From Russula earlei (taxonomy: Eukaryota; Basidiomycota; Agaricomycetes; Russulales; Russulaceae), in the NCBI GenBank assembly GCA_025769875.1, contig JAGFNK010000018.1:124001-188000 (forward strand): a stretch of DNA of 64,000 nucleotides. Direction: 5' to 3'. Under the pieces are notes generated by a model. The model was not told the origin of the DNA. It worked only from the letters and a program-made list of their open reading frames with translations, and made no database searches. The position numbers and the translations under genes were made by a program. Below, piece by piece: positions 11,200 through 23,476 of this stretch. Each line of letters begins with the position of its first letter. The first letter of the stretch is position 1.

Positions 11200-14100
11200 G
11201 TGCATTCGCGCGTGGCGTGCGTGCATCTTGGTAGACCATCAAGTGGGTGAGTCGGTAAGACTGTGAGTCGAGAGACTCCAAAAGGAAAGGTGAACGAGTG
11301 GGTGAGTCGATAAACTATCTATAGAGTGTTCAGATCTGCACATAGGGGAGGCTGCTGTTAAAACATTAATATATTGCCTAGTCGCCATAGGCGTTGCCTC
11401 TCCGGAGTGTTTGATCAAACGGATTTCCGCGTCGGAACGGAGCAGAATACGGAAGCGGAACGGAAGTCCCCCATCCCAAGGTGAGAGACCTCCGAGATTA
11501 CAGAAGCGGAGTGGAATCCACCATCCCGAAGAAATCCGAGATGTGCCTTGATTGATCGATGTCTGTGTTAGCCGAGCGATTGCGTGTAACGCGGATCCCG
11601 AGGTATGATGCGATCTTGGCTAGATCTGTCAACTCGTAGCGCATAGACAAAGATAGATATTGCACCCGTAGATGTGAGCGTCGAGACCACGAGGGTTGCC
11701 TAAGATAATGATGTCATTGGCAGAGAGGATGTGATGCAAAATGATAGTGGAGCAAAATGATAGTGGATCCCCCCGCATCTTGGCGATGACATATGTCCGC
11801 ATGAGAATGCGTGTGCGCGCAGCCGAGATAAGTTGAACGCGAGTCACTAAGGACTCCATGAGAACGTAGGTCCCATGTACTAGAGGCCTGTGTAAGACCA
11901 AAAAGCGCTTTCGGTGTGATGAAACCTTGCGATTGCTCCAAATAATTCTAATCTTCTTCACCCAGTGAGCCGATGACGAATGTCGACAAGACGTCCTCGG
12001 ATCTCCCGATCCATATGCTAGCGTGGCCAACGCTGAACAAGAGTCGCTAAGACTCGGACCTGGCTACTGGTGAGAAGGTTTCATCAATGTCAATGCCTTG
12101 TAAATTGGGTGAACCCCTGTGCAACTGAAACGCGCGCGAAATCTGCGTGCTGCACACCCATTCCGATAAGATCGACAAGATCCCAGGGACTATTTTTCGC
12201 AAGCGCGCTGTAGCGTGTCCGGTGACGTGCGAGTGAGATCGTAAGGCTGACCGGTCCAAGCAGAAAGAGTAGAGGAGGGGGGGAGAGGAGGAACAAGTGG
12301 TCGCGCGCAGTCGTTCTGGTTCAGGCAGAGGTGGACAGATGAGGGGGAAAAGATTCTGATTCCACTGGACTTCTCTTTTTTTTACTACAAGGTAGCTAGG
12401 TGTTTTATATACAAGAAGGGGAGTAGTAAGAGGGGGCATGTAATGAAAGGAAATGAGATGATGAAAGGAAGTAGAGTCTTGAAAGGCAATCGAGACCGGG
12501 CGAGGCGGTCTAGGCGATCGTGAAAGGCTCGACGCGGAAACGCGTCGCGTGTGCCGGAGCGTGGGGTGCGTGCACGTATGGCGATGGGTGGGCGATGCGG
12601 TCGTCTGGGTCTTGACGTCGGGTGTGAGGTGGTAGGCGTGCTCGTGAGGTCAGTGCGTGGTCGGTGGCAAGGGCTGCAATGCGGTCGGTGGCGGACAGCC
12701 TGGCACGCAATCGTGTCTTGTGAGCGTTTGGCATACGCGTGGTTGGTAGAAAGGGCTTGAAGTTGGGCACAAGAGAGGTCGCGGGTGCGTGCGTGTGTGT
12801 GTGCAGCTGTTGGCAAGGGATGAAAGCGAGCTGAGGCAAGGGAGAGGATAGGCGTCACGTCGTGTCGCGTCGCGTTTCCGCACGTGATTTCGTGGCCAGC
12901 CATAATCCTCCTTACAGCGCCGATCACGTATGGATACGTGACTTGCCACTCATCGGCAAAATCCAATAAAGTGCCTTCCATATGTAGCCCAGTGATCGCT
13001 TCCGCATAGCCGAGCCGTATGTGATAAGCGCCCTCTCGCATCTGTGTGTGCAGTCCCTCCAAGACATTTGGAACGTGGACACGAGTAAGACCCAAGATGT
13101 GTAACTGAGAGCGGATGCGGTGGACCAATGAATTGTCCCAGTAATGCTGAGTGAGGATGGCGTAAACGGTATGGCGAAACGTGTGTAACTGGCTGTATAG
13201 GCATGGTAAGGTATAGTGAGTGTGGTGTGAGGGAATCTAATGGGGTTTCTGGAGGCGCGGGACGAAGTGCCGATGATCCGGTTCATGTGAAATTAAGGCA
13301 GAGAATGTCACCGGTCCTGTAGGGACCAAGAGTTGTGCAGGCGGAGCAATGTCTGTAACATGTCCCCTGGCTATGCAGTATGCGCTTGTCATGCGATAAG
13401 ATTGCGATGGTCAGGCGTGTAGACATACGCCCTACATCTAAAGAAGGCGGAATTGTGAGACGACCGGAGTCAGTCCGTCCATTCACAGTGTATGAAGTGT
13501 GCATGCACAGAGAATGCGTGATGGAGTCCGATCATTAGTATGGACAGCAGCGTTAGTACTAAGCTCCAGAACCCGAGAGTGAGACCAGCGCCATGTAACT
13601 TTTGAACGCGTGTTGTCTTCAAGGGTCCGATTCCATCTATCCGGCACTCTATTCTCCTGTGGTAAATCTGGCATTGTTAATCTATGTATGATCCCTCATT
13701 GAACTGATAAGTATGTGAGCGCGCGTTGCCTCAATAGCTAGCGCCTCGTATTGGTCTCGCGTGCAGCAGATCGGCTAAGGTGCTGTAGATAATCTTGTAG
13801 CCGAGGATCCGATCGCTAAGGGGAAACCCAGAAAAGAAGCGTTCGGTTGCCGAGTGTATACTCCGGACAGGATAACTGATCGCGATCCGTGAAGCCAAGC
13901 GAGATCCGGGTACCGGAATCACAGTAATAGATTAACACGCGTGTGGACATATGCCTCATGCGCTGATGCTGGATGTGGAATGATAGGACACTTCTTTGCA
14001 CTTGTAGACTGGAGTTATGAAGTTAATACACAATAGATTGTTCTCCAGCCAGCTGTGCGCGATCTTCCGATCTTTGATGTGTAAATTTGAACACCCCTCT

Positions 14101-15000
14101 TGAGTGTATGTGATGCATCCCTCAGTTCCGAAGTAGCGCGCGCACTGTGTAGTCGCATGCATCGGCCTTTGGTACATGTAGAATGTCTATGAGAGTTAAT
14201 AAGGATATCTCCAAGGCCTTCCGGCCAGCAGGACGGACGCAGATCCAGTCCCAATCTGTCTGATGACTGTATAACCTCCCAGAGTAATGGATTTGGAGGC
14301 CAGAGCGCAAATAACGAAGTCGGGGGTCCGGAACGGACTAATATGATGAGGAGCTCCGTAGTCAATCAAGATCTAGTTGCTGCGTAAAAGGGAAACCAGA
14401 ATCTCATATTCATCGGACGTCCGATACCTCGGTGATAGGAGCAGTATTGCCCACTATGTACGCTCTGATGTTTCTGTCAGTGCCTGTCACTTTTGTATTC
14501 GTCGCCTTCTCCTTCCAGTAGTCCAGACTGCGTGTCCAAGTTTATTGCAATAGCAGCATTGTATCTCGGACGTAGCGTTGTGTGTCTTTACTGGAATGAC
14601 TATATTTTGTGAGGCGGAGAGGCCGGCCCGACAACCATCTTCATTTGATTCGTACCTGGATCGTGTGGGAAAGGTTCATTGGAGCACCGGAGGCTAGAAT
14701 TTGTCGACGCGACAGCCGAGTAAGCGTCGGGTAACATGAAATGAAGATTCGATATGAATAAATGGTTATATTGGAGAGTGATCCATGCATCGTTTGTTGC
14801 AATCGCGGGAACGTCTGATGTGTGTTGTTTAACATCTAGGAATATGCGTGTAAGGGATGCCCATGTGTAGAATGCTTGACATTGATCTGACGCCGCCGTA
14901 TGCGCGTTTGAGTTCCTCCCACTTGAGCTTGCAAGTATACAATTTAGTGTCATTTTTGTTACTGCCGATGTGACCATCTGGATGTATATTTCAGGAGCGC
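11200..15000 (-). pseudogene. Copia-A1 gag-pol remnants
   Basis: Short minus-strand frames retain pieces of a copia polyprotein in order. Gag-like text lies near 14900-14600. Integrase pieces include LHIKDRKIAHSWLENNLL (about 14100-14030), a zinc-region YTLGNR near 13860-13820 and DRWNRTLEDN near 13640. RT pieces include VAQGFTQF and DETFSPVARSES (about 12140-12050) and SQGFITP (about 11930). Many indels and stops separate them. Relative to copia-3, about 100 bp after the integrase core and most of the RNase H domain are missing. Copia-A2 shows the same losses. Confidence 0.8.
12209..12916 (-). mobile_element. Solo LTR (family S) inserted in copia-A1
   Basis: This ~708-bp block is nearly identical, in opposite orientation, to 40402-41114 inside copia-3. 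Its ends are TGTAGCG and CTTACA on the plus strand, with gcgc on both outer sides. Comparison with the uninterrupted homologous site in copia-A2 (near 26486-26500) supports a 4-bp gcgc duplication. On the minus strand it has a GTATATAAAAC promoter box near 12410 followed by a transcribed-leader-like stretch. No coding region is included. Confidence 0.8.
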
Positions 15001-15413
15001 GTGCGTCTAAAAGAGTTCTCCCTCAGCGTCCTAAGAAGTATTGCTGGAGGGGCTATCATCTGTAACTGTAATGCGACGCGCGATGGGGTAATGGCCAGTA
15101 AGCGAGATGACCAAGCAAGTGATCAAGATCGAGGAGGGAACGTAAACATTAGGCGAGGTGCCGTGTGATTCGATTAGGTAAATGGGGTGATAAAGCCAAT
15201 CTGGGCAAGTGGAGCAAATACGTGTGCCAGATGTTAGAAATCCGATCAGTACCCCTGACGCGTGGGTCAAAACTTCGATCCAAGTACCAAAAGTATGGGG
15301 TGTCGTTCTGATGAACAGTGGCTCGTGAAGGGGAGAGAATGTGTCGATAGACTGTGTGAGCTTGTGTGTGGATTTCTGTCTTGGGAATTTACTAGTGGCC
15401 AGGGCCCATAACC

Positions 15414-15851
15414 TGTTGAATCATGCAGTGATAAGGTAGATTAGATCGTAATAGATCTAATAAAAAATGATATTCAGTTTCTGTGAGACGAAACTATTGT
15501 GTCATATTTACCTAATAAAAATGATACTACAACGCGTAATCAGCTACTGATAAGATCGTGAGATAGTAAGTACTTACTTCAGTTTCTGTGAGACGAAAGT
15601 GAAGTATCTACTGTATGTACGACGCTCTTAAGTATCTGAGAGCGTCCCTAATTATTTTGTCTATAGTAACTATCAAATTGTTTTCACGATCGCTATGTGC
15701 TAGCTACCGATTGTCTTAGATCATACTATCAATTTTGTTATCGTACGCGTTTCAGCAACTGATCTGAAATGCTTATGTGGTCCGGGCCTGTGGGCCGCCC
15801 GGACAGTTTGGGCTGACGCGTCAAACGCTTCGGCTACTCTTTATCTCAACA
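15414..15851 (-). repeat. Copia-A1 5' LTR
   Basis: It is the 438-bp partner of 10699-11136 and is adjacent to the primer binding site at 15402-15413. Confidence 0.93.
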
Positions 15852-15856
15852 CTCCA

Positions 15857-16201
15857 GTGGTGTATTCGACGGCAATTGACAAGGCGTGCCCGACGGACGG
15901 GAATACATGGTGCGTAACATCAGGGTAATGAACTCAGTGCCATCTCAGATCGAGATGATAACTTCTGGTATACGGAAGTAAGCAAGGTAGAATATTACAG
16001 CCAGATATACAACACCACTGTGAGTTCTCTCACAAAAAGGCAAGATGCACTCTCCCCTCAACCCAAGGCAGGTCTCCCTGCTCATCGACTTCTGCTGGAC
16101 ATGTGGCCCCCGCAGGTAAACTCCTCGTGTGTTATGGGCCATGAGCCTCTCAGCTCCACGTCCCGCTGCTTTGGATATGCCATTGTTATTTTGAGGGGTC
16201 C
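15857..16201. other. Intergenic, nothing recognised
   Basis: The sequence between the copia-A1 target duplication and the inverted-repeat pair that starts at 16202 has only short frames with no known motif. Confidence 0.35.
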
Positions 16202-17409
16202 TAGCGGCAGGTTTGTGAATGGTATTTCTCGTACATTTTCCTGCACATTCCACTCCCAACAAATCAACGCCTCATGAATCCTGCCACTACCAACAACATT
16301 GTGCTCTGGTCCCATTTCGCGCCACACTAGAGGACCAAATTAGCATATGGTCGATATTGCGGGCAATATTCAACCCGTGCTTGACTTCAACTCGCTTCCG
16401 GACGGCTCTGTCGCAGTGAGCATCATCTCCGGGTGTGTAAATAAAGGTCGTTCACGTCTCACTGTTACAAGGACATCAACTGGAATGCCGCGGATATTTC
16501 AGAAACCTGCCCAATGCCTGGAGCACTTTTACCACAATCGATGACATCTACCTAACGACGCCCACCCCTTACCCCAACCCTTTCGGACATTCAGGTGAAT
16601 TCAATTACCTGGAAACCGTGAGTGCACAACCCCCGGTCACCAAACGACAGCTTTGACTTACCTCGTTGCATCACAGGACTTTCTTCCTCCTTGACAGATG
16701 CCAACGCCATGTAGGTCATATTCTTCCTTTCTGGCAGGTCTTGTCTCAATGCACCTACAGACGTGAGTTCTTCTTATCTTAGGCAAACAATGATTCATGG
16801 GTCGAACTTCCCCCGACACCGTCCCAACCGCTGTCAGTGCAGCACGGCGTGAGTGCAAATCATAATGGCATAAGTGATCTGCTTTCACCGACTGGCTGGC
16901 TGGCCCCAGTCCCAAGGAAATTTGGGCCTTCGACCGCCACTTTGCAGGTTGACTCGGCCTGGTCGTTCCAGCTCGGTCAATCCACTGGGCCATTGATTCA
17001 CCCTGATGCATACAGGAGTCCAACAAGACAAATGACATCGAGCTACAATGCAAAATCTTTTGGTCTCACTGCAATTGGGTCCTCGCAGGTGCCCCCTTTG
17101 ATCTGTATCCTACCGGGGCCCGATATGCTAACGCCGGCGGGTTTTAGGTTTCAGGCAGGGTGTGGCCAGTCATGGTTCTACTGGCCGGCTTCTGGTGTGC
17201 CGGCGTCCGAACTGGACATGTTGGCGGTGCCGCAGACGGTCCTTGGCAAGCGACTTCGAAATGAGGATGACACCCTCGGTGGTAGAGGCCAGATTCGAAT
17301 GTCAACCAAGCACGATGCCCGCACAAGAAAGGCAAGGTCAAACTTGTGTCTACCGTCAGGGTGTTGGAGTCAGATGTGTCGACACATACCTTTCACAAAC
17401 CTGCCGCTA
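16202..17409. mobile_element. Candidate non-autonomous DNA element bounded by 23-bp inverted repeats
   Basis: The 23-mer at 16202-16224 (starting TAGCGGCAGGTTTGTGAA) is matched 22 of 23 by the complement of 17387-17409. The TAG start resembles hAT-type termini. No matching target duplication is seen, because the right end directly abuts the T-run of the LINE 3' end (17410). The interior encodes no recognisable transposase. It could instead be a chance or older inverted pair. Confidence 0.4.
16837..17365 (+). CDS. Possible hypothetical coding segment
   Basis: A 176-residue open stretch with Pro/Ser/Gly-rich composition ends in a basic region (GKRLRNEDD ... TRKARSN). Short GT-AG-like segments upstream (16590-16800) could splice to it. 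I recognise no domain. It may be part of a decayed host gene or the interior of the candidate element 16202-17409. Confidence 0.2.
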
Positions 17410-17617
17410 TTTTTTTTTGGATAGCGCTTTATTAGGTAGTTACGGGTACAGGCTACCTTAATAAGGGTGAGATAGCAGGAGAAAATTAATTCAGCCCTAT
17501 CTTACGCGCTGTAGCCGGTGCGGAGACCAGATGTGAGGGTGAAATGCATTTACGCATGCCCCCCGGGGGTTGCCGGTATGGGGGTAGTGTGGGACTCAGA
17601 AATACGTGTGGCCGAAC

Positions 17618-18428
17618 TTACCATAGCCTCCTACCCACTAAAACCTCACGGTTAAAGATCCAATCATTTGGGAGGTCCATTGTTTTCCTAAGGACAGGTT
17701 CCCAGGTGTCCCTCACTAACTTGAAAGCCCTTTTATCTTGTTTGATTAGTGTTGCGATTATTTTGTCATTGGTGAGTCTCGTGTTGATGGCATGAAACCA
17801 CCTTGTATGGGTTTCACTTTCTTGGTGAGTGTGGTCTTGGATAACTCGTTCGCACCTTATGACCCAGATTAGGTGAGCAGCCTCTGAGATTAATATTTGG
17901 AGGAGGCGAGTGGCTCCTTTTGGGATGCGTCTATGGCGGTTTTGGTCATGGTGTTGTTCGATGTCTTGGTTAGGGAAGGTGAGGCATCCACAGCCTAGTA
18001 TGGTGCCTAAATTGATGTCACGCCATAGATGTGGTGCATGTGGCCAGGTCTCTTTCGCTAAGGACCAGATGGTGTTACAGGGTGTGGCTTCACAGTAGAT
18101 AAGTATGTGATCCATTGATTTGGGGATGTTGCATGTGGAGCAGAATTTGCGATCCTCATAGTTTGGTATGTGTCTCCATTGGGGGCCTATTCTGTGTGTT
18201 GAGTGCATTGATTTATACAGGAATTGTTGGATGTGGGTACGGATGGACTTTTTTCGTATTCCCATCCATATTGTGTTATCAGTTTCAAGGGCGTCGTTAA
18301 AGTCTGCTATGGCTAATCTCGCAGTTTGTAGGTTTTTTGTGGTAGACAGGTGTGGGATAGGGGGTTGGTGTTCTTTGATGCCTAGGTACGCTATTTTCTG
18401 TGAAATAGTTGCTAATGGTTGGTTTATG
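17618..18428 (-). pseudogene. LINE ORF2 C-terminal part with zf-RVT-like region
   Basis: About 270 residues are open, ending at 17618. The visible blocks are KKSIRTHIQQFLYKSMH, a Cys/His cluster (FCSTCNI, SMDHILIYC; about 18150-18100) and LLQILISEAAHLIWVIRCERV followed by NDWIFNREVLVGR. This is the zinc-binding C-terminal segment common downstream of the RT/RNase H of fungal LINEs. The apparent N-terminal start at 18526 lies in the copia-2 LTR and is not genuine. The ORF is cut by copia-2 at 18428. Confidence 0.8.
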
Positions 18429-18664
18429 TGTTGGAAACGCAGCCACCACGTGGCAGAGAAACAGACCGAACGGACCGGATAGTTAGAACGCCGTGTTGAT
18501 ACCACCGTTCCTTTTTCCTCAGTCATTCATATACAAGACTGAGGTCAGTAGCACATTCCTTTACCATTTACATATACTCATTATGTACATAGCCTTCATC
18601 CAACAGGTTAGCTTACTAACCTAATATCAGTCTTTCATATACAAGACTGAGCCTTCGTCCAACA
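18429..18664 (+). repeat. Copia-2 5' LTR
   Basis: It is 236 bp, begins TGTTGGAAA and ends GTCCAACA or ATCCAACA-like, and matches 23032-23267. The same LTR family recurs as a solo copy at 62919-63166. Confidence 0.95.
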
Positions 18665-18736
18665 GATTATGAGACCTGTCTGTCTCTGAAAGCTAAATCA
18701 CTTCCATAAACAGCCAACATTTCGTAACTACGTAAC

Positions 18737-21700
18737 ATGAGTTCCTCAGCATCATCCCCAGCGCCTTCATCCTCGAAAGGAAAGAGCTCTCCCACAGGTG
18801 GAGCCACGGGAAAAATGGGCAGAACCAAACTCCAACGTCATGATGTGCCGATCCTCCAAGATGGTGCAGATGAATATGCTGACTGGAAGGGAGTAATGGA
18901 GGCAATATTCGAAGCAACAGATCTGTTAAACATCATAAACGGAACTGAAAAGAAACCGGACGCAAACGTCGACCCCGATGCCGCCGCCGACTGGACGGCA
19001 AGGGACCATGAAGCGCGCGCCCAAATCTTTATGTCCGTACGAGGGCACGCTCTCAAAACAATACTTGGCATAAAAGGTTCCACAGAGTGCTGGAAAAAGC
19101 TTTCAATTTGATTTGAAGGGCAAGGCGACCAACAAGTCGCCCACTTATTGTCAGACCTATATCTGACCACCCTCTCGGACACTGAAGCAATGGCTCCCCA
19201 GCTCGAGCACAAAATGCAGCTCGCACGCATGCTTGAAACACTCGGATACCCGATACCCGAAAAACTTCTTGCATGGATGATCATCATTGCACTCCCAGAA
19301 ACGTTGGAAACTCATAAAACCATACTGTATTCCATGCCCTCCGACAAGCTCAGTACTGACTATGTCATTGGCCAAATCCTGGCGAACGAACAACGCCGGA
19401 TCCACGCGACTGGTACCACTGCAGCGGCCTACTTTGCCAAGGCGGGTAAAAAGGAGAAAAATAAAAACAACCAAAGCGAGAAAAATAACAAAAAGTGCAC
19501 CCACTGCAAGCGCAAGGGACACGAAGTAACGGAGTGCTGGAAACTCCACGGGAAACCCACCGAGAAGGCAAAAGTTGCAGCCACTGATGCTAGCACGCCG
19601 GGATCACCGATGTCCACATCGCTGACACTTACCAGCGCCGGGATCGCCAACGTCCCAGATCCCGACTATGTTATTAGATTATACCATGCAGTTGGGGACG
19701 ATCCTGACCTGACCACCGCCCATGCGTTAAAGACCCAGGATGAACTTCGAACAGCCAACCTCACTAACAGTTGGCTCATCGACTCTGGGGCATCTCGCAT
19801 AATGACCTCTCACCGTGAATGGTTCAACCAATATACCACTCTCCCAAACCCAACTCAAGTCATGCTTGGAGATAATAGTTCTATTCCTGTGATTGGAGTC
19901 GGCCAAGTACAAGTCCGAATGCACGCAAACGGCGCGTGGAGCAACGTTATGTTCCGCAACGTCCTGCACGTCCCAGACTTACATGGAAATCTCTTGTCAG
20001 TTTCCCATCTGGCTCAACGCGGCGCAGAAGTGCGATTCCAGAGTCAGACATGTGGCATATATGAACAGAACCAGCTAATTTGTGAAGGGTCCCTACACGG
20101 TACACTATACGTCATGGCCATATCCTCCCCCAAGTCCCTGTCCGCGCGCATCGCGACGCTGGACCACTTCCCTGCGGAAGGCGACAAGCCATATGCAGTC
20201 GCCCTCACTGTGCGCCTCAAAACATCCAAGGCCTCCCTACATGTTTGGCACCGGCGTCTCGGCCACTTGAATACCGACACCATAACCCGGATGCTGAAGA
20301 AAGGGATGGTGAAAGGGATGGAGATTACCGGAAAGCGACTCACCACCAGTATTTGTGAGCCTTGCTTGAAGGGAAAGCAAACGCGCCTTGAAATCTTGAA
20401 GGCGACGGAAACGTGCGCTGATGTCGTGTTAGGCCGCATCTTCTCCGACATCTGTGGGAAGATGCCTACTAGAACACCCCAGGGTCATGAGTACTTTGTC
20501 ACCTTTGTGGATGACAAGTTGAGGAAAGTGTTTGTTGGTGGACTTAAATTCAAATCCGACACACTTGAGCACCTCAAAGCATTCACGGCATGTGCTGAAG
20601 TCGAAACCGGTCAGCGGCTGAAAGTCCTCCGCTCTGACAGAGGGGGCGAATACACTGGGAAAGAGTCTCAGAAGTTCCTCACAGAGAAAGGAATCAGGCT
20701 GGAACTCACTACCCCAGACACATCTCAGCATAACGGGGTCGCGGAACGTATGAACCGGACGATCTTGGACAAAGTCTGGGCAATGCTCACGGACACCTCG
20801 CTGCCCGAGTCCTTCTGGCTCCATGCCCTTGAATACGCGGCGCATATCCACAACGTCACCCCCACACGTGCACTCGATGACATGACACCCGAGGAAGCCT
20901 GGAGCGGGAACAAACCCGACCTCTCACGGCTTCGCGTCTTTGGCACGCGTGCGTTCGTCCACATCCCGGAGGATAAACGCACCAAGTTAGATGCGAGGTC
21001 ACTGGTGTGCACACTCCTGGGATATGCTCCCCAGAGGAAAGCCTACAAACTTATCCACCAGCCCACTCACCGCATCCTTGAATCGCGCGACATCGTATTT
21101 GATGAAGGGGGCCCAGCAATTCCGCACGTTGAGTGGACAGTCCTCAAATCTGACTCAGACAGCGAAAATGAACAGGCAGATGGGGTGGAAAATGAGATTG
21201 AGGGGGCGGAAGGCCCACAACTGACGGTAGAGGCGGAACTACCACCGTGCGCCGAACCGCAATGCGCGGTTGACACCGCTCCACCTGCCCAGCCATCAAT
21301 ACAAGCAGTACAACCTACACCATACGAAGTGGACAACGTACCTGTCCAGCCCACTTCCGGACGACCGAGGCGTACCATACGTGCACCAACTCGTGATGAC
21401 GACCCCCGGTATTCTACCACATCGTACATGCAACGTAAGAAACGTACCGAACGAGGAAACGTGGCACACATTGATGTGACCACTGACCCAAAAACGTACG
21501 TGGAAGCCATGTCCCGCCCCGATGCGGCGGAATGGGAAATGGCTTGCAATGATGAGCGTCGCGCGTTCGAGTCCATGGATGTGTTCGAAATTGTCCCGCG
21601 GCCACAAAACCAAAAGGTAGTTGGCAGCAAATGGGTCTTCAAAATAAAGAGGGGACCGGACAGAACAATAATCAAATATAAAGCTTGCCTTGTCGCGCAG

Positions 21701-23018
21701 GGATTCACCCAGATCGAAGGTATCGACTTCGACGAAACCTTCACGCCCGTCGCGAAACTCGCGTCCCTACGTGCGATCCTCGCCCTAGCCGCTGCGCACA
21801 ACCTAGAGGTCCATCAGATGGATGTCAAGTCAGCATACTTGAACGGAGAGCTGAAAGATGAAATCTACATGGACGCACCTCCCGGCTTCGACATTCCAAA
21901 CGGCATGGTACTGAAACTACTCAAAGCTGTCTATGGGACTAAGCAAGGGGGGAGAGTCTGGTATGAGAACATCAAAGACTCACTAGGTGACATGGGCTAC
22001 ACCCACACTGATGCCGACCACACCGTCTTCATCCGTCGTAACCGCGAGCGCCTGTCCATAATTGCGCTCTACATTGATGATATCACCATGGTCTCTGATG
22101 ACCTAGATTCCATCAACATTGACAAAAACAAACTAAAACAGAAGTATCAGATGACGGACCTAGGGGAGATAACCTGGATACCCGGTGTACACGTCACGCG
22201 AAACCGGGACTTGATAGCACTCTCTCAGGAGAAATACGTTGAAGAAGTTCTTCAACTGCCTAGGGAAGTCAGACGTTCGACCGATCAGCACCCCCATGCT
22301 AGCAAATGAACACCTCCTGAAAGTGGACGCACCGGATGTGGACGTCAAGTCCTACCAACGCACACTCGGAGCCATCATGTACCTCATGCTAGGCACCCGA
22401 CCTGATCTTGCCTTCACTGTCGCAGCCCTTGGACGACACGCCGCGTGCCCCGGAAATGACCATCAACGCGCACTCGACCGCGCCATCCGATACATCCGAG
22501 GCACAAGCGACAAACGCCTAGTCTTCCAACGCAGTCTCGGGACTCAGCCAACCCTAGTCGGGTACGCGGATGCAGACTGGGCCAGCGACGTGAATGATCG
22601 CAAGTCCACATCGGGCTTCGTCTTCATGTTGGCAGGAGGGGCTGTGAGTTGGAGCTCAAAGAAACAAGCCTCGGTTGCATTGTTGAGCACCGAGGCAGAA
22701 TACATTGCAGGAGCACATGCCTCTAAAGAGGCCATTTGGCTGAGACATCTACTCACCGAATTGGGTGAAGACACACATCTCCCCACCACTCTCCATATCG
22801 ACAACCAGTCAGCCATCGCCATTGCGAAGAACCCGGAGTTCCATGACCGCACGAAACACATTGAAGTGAGACACCACTTCCTGTGCGAGAAAGTTGAGCT
22901 CTGCGAAGTCGAACTCGCTTACATCCCTACTGGGGAACAACTTGCAGATGTGCTGATGAAGGGGCTGAGTCGAGAGAAACATGAGCATTTTATGCAGGAG
23001 ATGGGAATATGCCACTAG
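18737..23018 (+). pseudogene. Copia-2 Gag-Pol polyprotein, one stop and one frameshift
   Basis: The frame starts at ATG 18737 and runs to 22309 with a single TGA at 19109-19111 (CWKKLSI then stop), then shifts by one base near 22255 into the frame ending at 23018. Domains in order are Gag, a CCHC knuckle CTHCKRKGHEVTEC (about 19498-19540), protease WLIDSGAS (about 19770), integrase with HRRLGHLN, CEPCLKGKQTR and SDRGGEY (20250-20660), RT with DVKSAYLNGE and LYIDDITMV (21650-22100) and RNase H with YADADWASD (about 22565). All catalytic motifs are present. The TGA sits where relatives would have Arg, suggesting CGA to TGA. Copia-2 is the best preserved polyprotein in the window. Confidence 0.93.
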
Positions 23019-23031
23019 GGCTGAGGGGGCG

Positions 23032-23267
23032 TGTTGGAAATGCAGCCACCGCGTGGCAGAGAAACGGACCGAACGGACCGGATAGTTAGAACACCGTGTT
23101 GATACCACCGTTCCTTTTTCCTCAGTCTTTCATATACAAGACTGAGGTCAGTAGCACATTCCTTTACCATTTACATATACTCATTATGTACATAGCCTTC
23201 GTCCAACAGGTTAGCTTACTAACCTAATATCAGTCTTTCATATACAAGACTGAGCCTTCGTCCAACA
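23032..23267 (+). repeat. Copia-2 3' LTR
   Basis: It is the 236-bp partner of 18429-18664, followed by the target duplication ttatg. Confidence 0.95.
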
Positions 23268-23476
23268 TTATGTTCTTGGGGACAAAGGACTGTTGTTTCG
23301 GGTGGTGAAAGGCAGGCTGGTGGTGGGGGGTTTGGGTCATGTGTGGTTTCCACGTGGTTGTGGTGGCATAGTATTGGTAGTGACAGTTGGAGGGGAGGGA
23401 GGTGGGAGTTGGGTAGGGTGTTCATGGAGGGTGCTGGTGTTGCTTGTTCGTTGTTGGGGAGCTGGGTAGTTGTATG

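Larger units (their letters stand above)
10699..15851 (-). mobile_element. Copia-A1, decayed Ty1/copia retrotransposon
   Basis: Two 438-bp LTRs (10699-11136 and 15414-15851) flank the element, and ctcca lies directly outside both (10694-10698, 15852-15856). On the minus strand the 5' LTR is followed by GGTTATGGGCCC (15402-15413), which is complementary to the anticodon arm of initiator tRNA-Met, the half-tRNA primer used by copia. A G-rich tract precedes the 3' LTR (11137-11150). By eye the LTRs differ at about ten positions, mostly transitions at CpG. The internal region is heavily decayed and carries a solo LTR at 12209-12916. Confidence 0.93.
18429..23267 (+). mobile_element. Copia-2, near-complete Ty1/copia retrotransposon
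   Basis: Two 236-bp LTRs (18429-18664, 23032-23267) flank the element, with ttatg on both outer sides (18424-18428, 23268-23272). The primer site ATTATGAGACC follows the 5' LTR and again fits the initiator-Met anticodon arm. A GCTGAGGGGGCG purine tract precedes the 3' LTR. By eye six or seven LTR positions differ. The target is the LINE. Confidence 0.95.

Noticed and set aside
12385..13128. A 247-codon minus-strand frame in copia-A1, and its counterpart at 40415-40939
   Set aside because: Both lie mostly in the family-S solo LTR; the Arg/Pro/His/Thr-rich text comes from the CA- and CCC-rich LTR body.
15402..15413. Possible tRNA-related gene at the conserved GGTTATGGGCCC
   Set aside because: It recurs immediately next to the 5' LTR of three copia elements and is a primer binding site; no cloverleaf surrounds it.
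18427..18526. N-terminal extension of the LINE frame (start at 18526)
   Set aside because: This part translates the copia-2 LTR, which inserted at 18429.
21067..21801. A 244-codon minus-strand frame
   Set aside because: It is antisense to the copia-2 integrase/RT region, which has clear family motifs on the plus strand.
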